NCBI RefSeq assembly: GCF_000699445.3
Contig: NC_067196.1
Coordinates: forward strand, 24,135,116-24,199,115
Source: Schistosoma haematobium
Taxonomy: Eukaryota; Platyhelminthes; Trematoda; Strigeidida; Schistosomatidae
Direction of reading: 5' to 3'
Length of the DNA stretch: 64,000 nt
Shown here: in pieces, positions 52,401-61,564 of the stretch
Position numbering within the stretch: the stretch's first letter is position 1
Layout of the letters: the number at the start of each line of letters is the position of its first letter
Notes under the pieces: generated by a model
Databases searched by the model: none
Told to the model about the DNA's origin: nothing
What the model saw: the letters and a program-made list of their open reading frames with translations, nothing else
Program-made: the position numbers and the translations under genes

Positions 52401-55400
52401 TTTAACAAACGACATTATCATTATTCTGTTTTGGTCATCTGATAAAAATAGTCTCTTAAAACATTAAATTACTTTTAAAATGAAGCTGTCCTGAAATAGT
52501 TCTGAAAAAAATTGTTCCTCCAAAACTTCACATTGCTTGGTTATACCGCAGATATGTGGTATTCAAACAACAGAACATCAACCTAACATATATTTTATGT
52601 AAATCCAAATAATCTTTCACATGGTTAACTGTCTTTGATTATGAAGTTAGAATAACTAGGGATGTTCGTATCAAAAGATGACCTTGCATTATTATCATGG
52701 CATACTGGTAAACATTACGAATATTTCATATATGAAATAAATCCTGTATGATGGTTCAAGTTGAGTGATAGAAAAACTTGGATGAATCTTCATCCAGGCT
52801 AGTATTTACCATCAAAATGTATCTATGATCTTGAAAATACCTAATCTTCTCCATAGAGTGTAAACTCACAAAATGTTTTATCATAATCCAAACCGAGACT
52901 AACGTCATATGTATGATTGAATATATTGTGTACTAACTAGTATCATGCTATCTAATCTTTATAACTCATCGAATTCTGGCTATGGAGTTTCAGTAAAACT
53001 AATAGTTAGATTAAATTGACTTCATCATAGTCCTCGTTGAATGTTAAGGGATTTGGATTTTGGGAGGGTAATTCAAGAATCAACGTTTTTAGATTTCCTT
53101 TTTTGGCTTAAATTTTAATCTTAATAAGCACTCTATCAGTGCTGATTAATCCATTATCAAGGTTCCCAACTTATGAATGTTCATTTGGTAATGAAAACTA
53201 ATCGAGAATTGGTGGCAGTTAACCTCCTGATAGGAATGAGTTGAAGATGCTATTAAGTACACTTAGATGTTTTACTTACACTAAGTAAGCAACAGAATAA
53301 CTTAAAATCAGTATATAATAAAGCATTTATTATGTCTTTGTAAATAAAGAATGAACCTATGTGTGTAATGTATAAATGAATTTAGATATAGTCACTATAA
53401 TTCCACATTGTACAGATTAATTTGTAATTTAAAACTGTAGACAATCGCATTTGATTCTACTGTTATATAGTAGTACGATTATTTTCACAGGGCAAGTGTT
53501 TTTCTATTTAATATATATTTTTATTAATGTAATAAGATATCCAATTAAATTAATAATGAGTCCGTTTCAATCTTCATTTCTTAGATACACATATCACATT
53601 ATGGGACGATGGAGAAAATTCGCAGTTCAAATAGATACTTTTAGCGCCGTTGAGTTCTCTGTGCTAGATGGAATAATTACAGAAGTTCCACTGTCGCTAT
53701 GGAAAATATCACCAGTACTTACTTCTACATTTAGTTCAAAGAACTCAACAATACCAAAAACATTAATTCGTGATAATTTAGTTTTACAGGTTTTTATTTT
53801 ACAGTTATTATTATTTTGAACAACATATTATTTTGATATAGTTTTAGTAAATATTTAGATCATTTACTAGTTTTAATACTTTTTCAGGTGTTTCAAAGAC
53901 ATTTGAATCATTATTGTGATTACTATGATTGTCAATATTATTAGGATTACTACATTGTTATTCTGATAGGTTTTCTCATTTCATCTATTATATTAACAAC
54001 AAATTATACATGATCTTTTTGAGCGAGTATGTCATTATCATTCTTGACTATTTCATTCCTATATAAATTGAACTTGTATGAATAAGAGATGAATATATCA
54101 ATGGTTAAGATCATGAGTCAGTTGAAGCTAGACCAACATGGAAAACCTGGAAGTACTGGACGACCGTTTCGTCCTATTGTGGGACGCCTAGGCAGTGCGC
54201 ATTCACGACTTCGCACCCAGCGAGACTCGAACCCAGGACCTACTGGTTTCGCGCGAGAGCACTTAACCATTAGACCACTGAGCTGTCATCCAACGGTGTT
54301 AATATCTAACTTCAACTAATCCACGAAATTGAGCGACACATCCACCATTGTCTTCAGTGAGTTACTATCTCACAAGAGACCTGGTTGAACTCCACTGATC
54401 ACTACTTCTCACTAGAATATTTAATTATCTATAACAAAAAGAGTGATTTACCTTACCTATATTTCTGACAAAATCGTTTTAGTGAATTATTATATTCACA
54501 ACTTATCAGTGACCTTCTATATGATATAAAGTCACTTGTTTAAACATGTATTTTGTTCTTATTTAACAAGATCAAGAATGAAACATTGATATGGAGTTAG
54601 TGCTTGTGAATAAAATAAGTAGGATTCAGAGAATAAGTCTACAATAGAACATTCTTTTTAAATAACCCTATTTATAGTAGAAGACCTAGTTGTTAGGGGA
54701 CATTAAATTTCTTATTTTCTTTGATATTAAATTCATTTTTCTCTTTGTTTTAATGTCATTGAACAAATAGATATGATTTTTTATAATTTAAACCACGAAC
54801 AGATTTAAGCTAGATCACCATTGGCACCAGGAAGCAGTGGATGTCTAGTTTGTGATCTAAACTATGATGATTCTACAATCTCCACAAGTCCCATTATATA
54901 TTGAAAATAAATATCCTTGAAAGTTATTTTCAGCTCTTTTATGATGCTTCTAATATACATTTTAAAGTCACAGCAAAATGAATTGTACCAATTAAACAAG
55001 GTCAAAGAGTTAGTATATAATCAGCTCGACACTTCAGTATTGATGAAAAGTGGATATGGTTTGCTTTTTTGCCAAGTTAATAAAGATAACAGCCAATCCG
55101 ATAATGAAAAGCACAAAAATATTTTGAGATGATGGAGAATATTTGTAGCTAAAAATTGGTTCTCCAATTTCATACCAAATTATTGCTTAATATACTTCAT
55201 TAAATTGATGAACTTAGTAAGATATCAGTAAAATATAATTAATAAAATATAGGAATAATTGTTAATTGTAATTTTTTAACTAGTTTCCTTACTGATTTGT
55301 GATTCACTATATACACTATCCTCTTTGGTAATCATTGGTGGAAGTTGAATTCCACTTGAACTTGTTTGTAATGGTATCCTTAGATTTGGTTCAGATGGAG

Positions 55401-58400
55401 CCCTGGAGATTAGCATGGAGTCATTTATGCTGTTAGAAGAAATAGAAAAGAAAATATAAAAAGAAAGAAGTTTCATTGACACTTGAAACATATTTATTTT
55501 ACAGAAGTTATTTTGCATAAAAATAGAGCAATCGAGATGAAGGCATGAAAATATGAAAGATATCGAAAGTAAAAAAACGTCTATACGTTGTAACACATTT
55601 AAGCAATCTGAGTGTTAACATATATAACAACTGATCTGTCTACTTTATCAACCACACATTTACAATTTCATCATCTGAAGTTTTCCACTAGTCTATAACC
55701 CATACCGATTCAGCATGAAAGTCATTATAATATTCACTCTTTGTTTAACTGATTTTAATGATCTTATTTTGTGGCACCATTGCTTTTTATTACTTCGTTG
55801 CCAAATGGATGCCCTTTCGTCTCTAATTAATTAAGTTTGATTACATAAATACAAAAACTCACATCTGAATATTTTTGATACATTTTTTAAAATTATTACG
55901 CACATACTTTCTTCACTTTCCAAGTTATTAAAAATAAATTTATATGTTATAAGCACAAATATACTTCACCATCAAAAGGTTTCACTGACAAATAAGTTAA
56001 ACTTTTCATATAAAGCCATTAATTTATGTGCCATATCGTTTCAAATGCAGCAAATAAGAACCAGGGGATAAAAATGGATTCGTGGAATTTTTGTAAAACT
56101 ATTTAAACGATTGTGTTCGAATAGCAGTTAACAAACATATTACATAGTCACTTTGATGGAGTTTTGTTCTCTGAGCTGGATGGTTTGGTCATGGAGCTTT
56201 CATCGTTCTTTTGAACAACATAATCAGAACAAACTTCAGATAGAAGTGAAGTGTTCAAATTTCTCCACATGTGGTTCACAGCTTGTTCTGTACACCTCGA
56301 TGTTGATTGGTTCTTGTTGATCTTAAACTTGTCATTGTTTACTTTTTTATTTTGGTTGTATCTCCCATTGGTTTGATTTTTGTTCCCATGTTTGTGCATA
56401 ATTTTCCTGATTGGTTGATACATTAGATCGATTTCAATGTGCTTGTTTATTGCAATAAACAAGCTCCACGACCAAACCATCCAGCTGAGAGAACAAAACT
56501 CCATCAAAAGCATCCACCTGAGCTACAAATCTTCACCATCTCACTGTCTTGATTATATTGACAACTGAAGTCTGATATGATGGTGGACGGTGGCGCAATT
56601 TCATGGATTATTTGAAGTTATACATTAACACCGTTGAATACCGACTCAGTGGTCTAGAGGTTAAGCGTTCGCGCGCGATATTGATAGGTCTTGGTTTCGA
56701 ATCTCCCGGGGCGAGATCATGGGTACGCACTGCTGAGAAGTTTTATGCTAGGATGAAACGGCCATTCAGTGCTTCCAGGTTTTTCATGGTGGTCTAGCTT
56801 CAATTGACTCATGAATCCAATTAATAAATTACTACAATCTCCACAAAACCTCTCTCGGATATGATGTATTTATTAAATTACAACAAAATATGAAGATAAC
56901 ATATGACTATATTTCATGCCAAAATTCTATTTATCAGTGCATATGAAAGTTGCTTAACTGATTTATAGATTCAAATAATCAGTAAATATATGTGACCTTT
57001 TCCATTCCATTTCATTAACTCACAAACTATAATTACCTTGTAATGTTTATTCAGTACACAAAAAAATGTTTATCAATAAAGTCTATAATATTAAAAAAAT
57101 GCTCATATTGGAGAATAAATAACATTCACCCTTTTCATTATAGCGCCAGAAAAAGTTTGATTAAAATCTCTCCTTTTTTTAACATTATAATAATCAAACT
57201 ATAAAGGTACACTTACTCTTGATCATATGAATCATTGTCTAGAGCTCCAGCTCTCAGTAAAACATTGACAATTGTTTGAGCAGGACAAGTTAAAACCTAC
57301 ATGATAATATACAGAAAGTAGAACTATACAAATGTAGATCTATAATTTTGAAACAATGTAGTAATAAATCTGTTACTATTCATATTTATTTATTTGAAAT
57401 AATAAAGTTTGATCATTAAGAATGTTAAAAACTGTCATTTCTACTCCCAGTTTGGTAGAACATAGTATGAGATTTATAAAATGTATGAGAACGATATAGT
57501 GAGAATGGAAGATACAAATCAACCGACAGCTTTAACATGCATGTCCCAAAGGAAAATGATCCATTATCTTTCATCAGAAATCACTTTCATGAAAGTAAAA
57601 CAAAATTCCACTAGGCTAGACAAATTGAAACCTTGTCAAATTACAACTAATATAACATATGGTGAGACATCAGTGAGACGACAAAGAACATTATTTTTAA
57701 ACATGTATATAATTCGGTAATGAGAACTTTTTTGTCCTTGTTCAAATTTATAGAGAGATCAGGTTATTTGATAAATTATTTCTTTTTACTGAGCAGTGAA
57801 CTTTCTTTTTATTTGGAAAATCTACCAGTAGCTTAAAGATTACAAACAAGCACAAATAGCACTATGTTAATACAGTACATAACCAACTGGATATACTAGT
57901 TTTCTTTTTGTGTTCGAAACCTTAATAATGTCTTTTCTCCCAGAAATCCACGACTAATGTAACACTAAATAACATGTTTTCAAAGAAGATGTATGAGCAG
58001 TATGAGTAGTCTAAGCTCAGTCTGTGATGCATACTATAAAGTAAGTTTCAAAAACGAAAATGATAAATTAGAAAACTCTTATTAAAAAGGTAAATGATAA
58101 AATCAGTTGTTAGAAAGAAAAGTGTGATTCAGATCAACTTCTCACTACAATGGAAGATCTAATTAAGCTTAGGCATCATGAGGTTAACATCAGCCTGTCA
58201 ATCATAACTTTACACTTCTTAGGTTCTTAACTAATGACATATTATTTATGAAGCATCAATCTCCTCTGTATCAAGTAACCTAGTTAGTTCTGCTGAACTG
58301 ATGTAAAGAAATTGTACAGATTAACTATCAAAAGTATTTCTCAATGCATTAGATAACAACTCCAAGTATGACTCTACAAACTACAGAATAAAAATTTAAA

Positions 58401-59355
58401 ATCATCTCTTTTATTATTTGTAATTAGTCATAACCAAATAACATCAGACCTATAGTTTAATGTCATTTATGAAATAAGCCTCAATCTACATAAATCTTTA
58501 TATTTACATCTTGTGAATGACCTAGTTGAACAAAATCTAAGGTCAAATGTTTATGCTTGTAAACAGCTATTGTGACTGATGTTAGCGCCATGGTTGTAGT
58601 TTACTTATAAACCTTTAATATTTTTGTCTCTATTTCTTCTTACTTTTAAGTTATGTGGAATTCCATCTTGTAGAACCATTTTTTTAAAATTATTATGATT
58701 AGACTATCGTCTTTGATAAAATTCTTCTTTTATTTATCGTGACTTTTGCCAACCTACTCAGTGAAGGAATAACACAATTATTTTTTTAATCAAATTTAGT
58801 TGTGTATTTGACCTTTAATTTTCTATAATTCTGATAGTTTCAGGCGGCTTTATTGATTTTACTTTCAAACCTTCATGTTAGCAAACATATATGTTACCAT
58901 ACTAACTATTCTATAAAAAATATACAACTGTGTCCTTTTTGGAAATAAAATCGATGAGGGAAAACTCCCTTCTTATAAACCTGTTTTTGTAAATATGTGT
59001 TCAACTATTTAGTGAGTCATCCTCGGATTATATATATATTGTAAGGGTTCCAGTTTCGTGATATTATTCGTTGTAAGGTGTTAAGTCGGAGAAACCATCT
59101 AAATGTTAAATAATTTAAAAACAGAAACATCTCGTCAATTTAAATTCTCATTCATATTTTTAAACAACTAAATAAAGACATAATTTGTTAAGTTACTTGA
59201 AATAAATGTATTTCATTGCGTCTTGGACGTCCATCATCCATTGAACCAGCTTTGATAGTGAATGTGAGTAGATTGTTTACTGGACACACATCTGGAGGAG
59301 TTATTCGATACCGAGGATAGAGTATACGACCAATACGGAAACGTTCAACTTCAGC
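34407..59355 (-). CDS. EPS8: EPS8-family actin regulator (PTB end, EPS8 central region, SH3); 5' exons and at least one linker exon not found
   Basis: Exons in transcript order: 59355-59197, 57296-57217, 55429-55293, 52275-52096, 48566-48413, 47495-47328, 43050-42924, then 34581-34407. The first seven have GT-AG borders and join phase-perfectly into 335 codons. The eighth needs a phase-2 donor while the seventh ends in phase 0, so a linker exon is missing between them. Domain evidence: the first exon ends RRNEIHLFQ, the last strand/helix of the EPS8 PTB domain; the fourth has the LNHCFDDIES helix of the central region; the fifth FFEKLKFACILLARLQDYL; the sixth LWRNLGDAWNVPR; the eighth an SH3 domain (ELTVENGEWVKILE, GKWYKVQN, GYCPGSIL). 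The family caps and bundles actin filaments and links receptor tyrosine kinases to Rac. The SH3 exon ends in TGA two codons after KIPGT; the C-terminal actin-binding helical domain of vertebrate EPS8 was not found. Confidence 0.88.
34885..35345 (+). mobile_element. 3' end of a non-LTR retrotransposon with terminal (GTAC)n run
   Basis: Encodes the tail protein GVGWKKARGGQTKTWHKSM, then LNHVGRCRLPGLGPPDD and MTQNRLQWRRCIHSLC (34899-35132), followed by a T-rich 3' UTR and six units of tacg (35320-35344). Homologous tails are at 37188-37589 and 15540-15860 on the opposite strand. The RT itself is absent (5' truncation). It lies between the SH3 exon and the rest of the EPS8 gene, opposite to its transcription. 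Confidence 0.75.
35346..36175. other. Intronic AT-rich sequence
   Basis: Contains an unassigned plus-strand frame (35783-36052). A minus-strand open stretch here (around 35790-35870, EPENLSIYRNDDSHST) lacks a donor and does not fit the phase needed for the missing EPS8 linker exon. Confidence 0.3.
36176..36350 (-). repeat. tRNA-derived SINE (second family)
   Basis: 'gtggctagcagtgaaatcgaggactcgcgcc ... gtacctggactccagag ... gccccgggactcgaactc'. On the minus strand the box B-like gagttcgagtccc is visible. It matches 39893-40075 and, inverted, 51520-51670 and 62365-62510. Confidence 0.7.
37188..38230 (-). mobile_element. Non-LTR retrotransposon, RT C-terminus and tail
   Basis: Minus strand. 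Around 38200-38100 it reads CADDIVLFGEDAEKYS (RT motif C, here CADD). Next come remnants of the YLGS region near 37950, and then the tail frame 37589-37188 with MPDHRLPRRAMFFG, WKKAKCSQTQTWHQSMKSLT and YRLPGWGPQDYRNQW. Stops interrupt the RT part. The same family as 34885-35345, 15540-15860 and 17590-18560. It lies in an EPS8 intron in the gene's own orientation. Confidence 0.85.
38231..39892. other. EPS8 intron, AT-rich, nothing recognised
   Basis: A 90-codon plus-strand frame at 39093-39365 has no family resemblance. No repeat seen. Confidence 0.3.
39893..40075 (-). repeat. tRNA-derived SINE (second family), diverged
   Basis: 'gtggctaacagtgaggtctagaacttacg' ... 'gagctactgagtcgatatagctacta'. 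The last part, reversed, resembles a tRNA box A region (gactcagtagctcagc). Box B is eroded. Confidence 0.6.
40133..40293 (+). mobile_element. Very short Penelope-like element copy with inverted tail and target-site duplication
   Basis: 40145-40184 is the reverse complement of the PLE 3' end (agatggtagagaacatttgtagctcaggtggatgattt). From about 40188 the same PLE tail runs forward (acttctatctgaagtttgtgctgatgatgtcgttcag ... gagaacaaaactccatcaa). The unit is bracketed by acatatatttgt (40133-40144) and acatataattgt (40282-40293), 11 of 12 identical. This resembles the layout of the larger copy at 59946-61550 in miniature. Confidence 0.75.
40442..40477 (+). repeat. Fragment of the terminal-direct-repeat element
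   Basis: 'ttagatggttggaggtagtcaacaggaaaccc' matches the internal part of the element at 44979-45376 (ttagatggtggttggaggtagtcaacaggaaaccc at about 45119-45153). Confidence 0.7.
40695..40820 (+). mobile_element. Orphan 5' end of an RTE-like element
   Basis: 'ggtcccaagcccgagtaaaggagaagggttgagcatgggatcggcaaccccatcccgtagaaaacaaccttgctaaaaaaa' matches the 5' UTR of the RTE copy at 15325-15150 (minus). Homology ends about at 40820. Only the 5' end is present, which is unusual for elements that normally truncate at the 5' side. Confidence 0.8.
40821..42923. other. EPS8 intron, nothing recognised
   Basis: Very AT-rich with no coding or repeat signal. The intron containing it runs on downstream to the SH3 exon. 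Confidence 0.35.
44966..45389 (-). mobile_element. Non-autonomous element with 57-bp terminal direct repeats, tRNA-like head and target-site duplication
   Basis: Identical 57-bp repeats (atcacaactgattgatcactgg ... ctagtccttatt) at 44977-45033 and 45322-45378. The whole unit is bracketed by ttgttggaaatat at 44966-44978 and 45377-45389. On the minus strand the middle (about 45300-45220) resembles a tRNA gene: ggctcagatagcccagtggtaacg (box A), ctgactgtgaagctggg (anticodon-loop-like, GTG) and gagatcgaatcc (box B). The remaining internal part recurs at 40442-40477. It has no coding capacity. It could be a SINE with terminal repeats or a terminal-repeat retrotransposon in miniature with a tRNA-derived insert. 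Confidence 0.75.
46045..46450 (+). repeat. Dispersed repeat, LTR-like; partner of 23206-23450
   Basis: 'aaggtcaatcgatagaaatcacaagtgacctg ... gctaagaaatgggtcgattt ... tatatatatgaatgagtatttgtgtat ... cactcttgtgttctcgct' shares its first ~190 bp with 23206-23390. The continuing GC-richer part (46240-46450, containing gtgagcggtaacccgggtggtggag) has only a weak partner. It lies in the EPS8 intron between the sixth and seventh listed exons. Confidence 0.6.
48890..49270. other. GC-richer intronic block, unassigned
   Basis: 'cgatcgactacagtgacacgtaaacacgtacggacggcctagagtctcgattgg ... ctgtctagcccagccagttgagtcc' has a composition unlike its AT-rich flanks and looks like an old repeat. No second copy in the window. 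Confidence 0.3.
49790..49960 (+). repeat. Diverged tRNA-derived SINE (first family)
   Basis: 'ggtcctatgttcagtccacgg ... ggtcttgggcatcccttactaaggagtttcatgctacaatgaaac' aligns by eye with 56685-56765 of the better copy (gatcatgggtacgcactgctgagaagttttatgctaggatgaaac). Confidence 0.55.
51520..51670 (+). repeat. tRNA-derived SINE (second family) with inverted ends
   Basis: 'gatggctagctgtggaattcaggactcgcgt ... gggtttgagtccc ... acgcgcgtcctggatttcactgccagccac'. Box B-like gggtttgagtccc on the plus strand. The outer about 30 bp are inverted repeats of each other with some mismatches. Confidence 0.7.
51825..52059. repeat. Near-perfect palindrome, 109-bp arms with a 17-bp loop
   Basis: Left arm 51825-51933 and right arm 51951-52059 are reverse complements with about three mismatches. 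Loop 51934-51950 is tgactaactatgaactg. The sequence is AT-rich and has no terminal motif typical of a DNA transposon. It lies in the EPS8 intron, 37 bp downstream of the end of exon 52275-52096. Confidence 0.95.
52276..54107. other. EPS8 intron
   Basis: AT-rich. A 122-codon plus-strand frame (53451-53819) has splice-like edges but no recognised domain, and overlaps an equally open minus-strand stretch; left unassigned. Confidence 0.3.
54108..54350 (-). repeat. tRNA-derived SINE (first family), well preserved
   Basis: Minus strand: gacagctcagtggtctaatggttaa (box A), cctgggttcgagtctcgctggg (box B), then a body ending ccatgttggtctagcttcaactgactcatgat. About 240 bp, homologous in full to 56580-56815. 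Confidence 0.8.
54806..54850 (-). repeat. SINE 3'-end fragment (first family)
   Basis: 'aagctagatcaccattggcaccaggaagcagtggatgtcta' matches the 3' end of the SINE at 54108-54350. Confidence 0.5.
56148..56550 (-). mobile_element. Penelope-like element tail with inverted end
   Basis: The minus strand from about 56455 to 56148 encodes the PLE C-terminus (AINKHIEIDLMYQPIRKIM, then STSRCTEQAVNHMWRN and EVCSDYVVQKNDESS). At about 56460 the sequence switches to the plus-strand orientation of the same tail (aagctccacgaccaaaccatcc ... cacctgagctacaaatcttcaccatct). The GIY-YIG and RT parts are absent. No clear target-site duplication is seen. A SINE begins about 30 bp further on. Confidence 0.8.
56580..56815 (+). 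repeat. tRNA-derived SINE (first family), well preserved
   Basis: 'taccgactcagtggtctagaggttaagcgttcgcgcg' (box A region), 'cttggtttcgaatctcccggg' (box B), and a body ending ttcatggtggtctagcttcaattgactcatgaatcc. Confidence 0.8.
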
Positions 59356-59931
59356 CTTTGTAAATAAATGAACAAATTGAGTGTTTAAGGTTTTTTAATA
59401 AAATAAGGCCACAAGTATGTTCTCTTCAATGTAATCAACATTTGTATATTAGTATACGCTTTACTTACAGGAAGTATAATTTTCCTTACAAACTGTCTTT
59501 GGTTAGATTTGTTAAACACAGTGTTAATGATATGTCAAGGAGGAATTATTCATAATAACATATGTCAGTTTATTGAATAAGTGTGAAAAATATTAAAAAT
59601 TCACCCCCTCTAGTCAAATGGAATTTTTAAAGGTTTATGGTCGATTAGCAGGAAATGTTTGTAATGCTATTCAGGCACAAAACTTTCAGTTTTTTATTCA
59701 TATAGATACACGATCATTATTGAATATCTATTAGTCATATAATCTACTCTCAACATGTCCCATTACACTAAAAAGTAGATGGCAAGCCTTTGAAATTCAT
59801 CTATTGACTTCCTAACTTTACTTACGATTGAATAATCGATTCAATAAGAAAGGTAATGTTTATTAATTAAATGTAATATAAATTATCTGATACTTATTTA
59901 ACTAAAGTGATTTTTGTGTAATTTTTGTAAA

Positions 59932-61564
59932 CAGTAATGTTATTCTGGTGGAGTTTTGTTCTCTGAGCTGGATGGTTTGGTCGTGGAGCTTTCATCGTTC
60001 TTCTGAACGACATCATCAGCACAAACTTCAGATAGAAGTGAAGTGTTCGAATTTCTCCATATGTGTTTCACAGCTTGTTCTGTGCACCTCGATGTTGATT
60101 GGTTCTTGTTGACCTTAAATTTATCATTGTTTACTTCTTTGTTTTGGTTGTATCTCCCATTGGTTTGATTTTTGTTGCATGATTTTCCTGATTGGTTGAT
60201 AAATTGGATTGATTTCAATATGTTTGTTGATTGCTGATTGACCTGAGTGCCAAGCTTCTAAAAATTCTCTGGTGTCTTTGGAGTTTCCTCTGTCTAAGAT
60301 TTCTACATTTTCCCAACCGAATGAATGTCCGTAGTTATCCACGTGTATTGATATAAGTGAAGAAATATCATGGCGTTTGACTGCTAATTGATGTTCATGT
60401 AGGCGTAGGTGGAGGGGGCGTCCACTTTGTCCGATGTAGTGTTTGTCGCACATACAAACTGATCAACAACGTTTTCAATGACATCAAGTTCCCAATGGAA
60501 CAGGAGTCAAACAACCAACTAGCATTCTTAGATATATTGATCACTAGAACTGATACAAGAAAACTGGAAACTCAAGTATATAGGAAACCGACCCACACAG
60601 ATCAAATTCTCAACTACAACAGCAACAACCCAAGAGCTCACAAAATCAACTGCGTACACACATTGTTCAAGAGGGCAAGGACACATTGCAGCACACTGGC
60701 AGCACGAAAAAATGAAGAGAAATACCTGAAGGGCATATTTCAAAAGAACGGCTACCCAATCAACTTCATCAGAAAGCACAAACGGCACACAGCACCAGAA
60801 CTCAAATCAAGCACAAAAATCAACAAAAGGATCACTCTACCGTACATACAAGGAATATCAGAAACCGCAACGAGACTACTGAAAACCTTCGGGATAGGTG
60901 TGGCACACAAACCAACAAAATCATTACAATCAATCCTATGCAAACCAAAAGATGAAATAACAAAGGAAAACAAATCAAACATCATCTACAAAATAAATTG
61001 TACCAACTGCGACAAACACTACATCGGACAAAGTGGACGCCCCCTCCACCTACGCCTACATGAACATCAATTAGCAGTCAAACGCCATGATATTTCTTCA
61101 CTTATATCAATACACGTGGATAACTACGGACATTCATTCGGTTGGGAAAATGTAGAAATCTTAGACAGAGGAAACTCCAAAGACACCAGAGAATTTTTAG
61201 AAGCTTGGCACTCAGGTCAATCAGCAATCAACAAACATATTGAAATCAATCCAATTTATCAACCAATCAGGAAAATCATGCAACAAAAATCAAACCAATG
61301 GGAGACACAACCAAAACAAAGAAGTAAACAATGATAAATTTAAGGTCAACAAGAACCAATCAACATCGAGGTGCACAGAACAAGCTGTGAAACACATATG
61401 GAGAAATTCGAACACTTCACTTCTATCTGAAGTTTGTGCTGATGATGTCGTTCAGAAGAACGATGAAAGCTCCACGACCAAACCATCCAGCTCAGAGAAC
61501 AAAACTCCACCAAAATCATCCACCTGAGCTACAAATCTTCTCCACCATCTCAGTAATGTTATTC
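59932..61564 (+). mobile_element. Recent Penelope-like element with 505-bp inverted arms and exact 14-bp target-site duplication
   Basis: The unit 59946-61550 is bracketed by cagtaatgttattc at 59932-59945 and 61551-61564. Its plus-strand ORF (first ATG 60495, stop 61332-61334, 279 codons) encodes the end of a PLE reverse transcriptase (NQLAFLDILITRTD, VYRKPTHTDQI) and a linker. A GIY-YIG endonuclease region follows (NCDKHYIGQSGRPLHLRLHEHQLA, then HSFGWENVEILDR). The RT palm is missing. The arms 59946-60450 and 61008-61512 are reverse complements with no indels and very few substitutions, so 59946-60450 encodes the same GIY-YIG tail on the minus strand. The near-identity of the arms and the exact flanking repeat point to a recent insertion. 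It lies just upstream of the first located EPS8 exon. Confidence 0.92.

Noticed and set aside
53451..53819. 122-codon plus-strand frame with splice-like edges
   Set aside because: The minus strand is open over part of the same interval, neither peptide resembles a family, and EPS8 exons on either side already join in phase without it.
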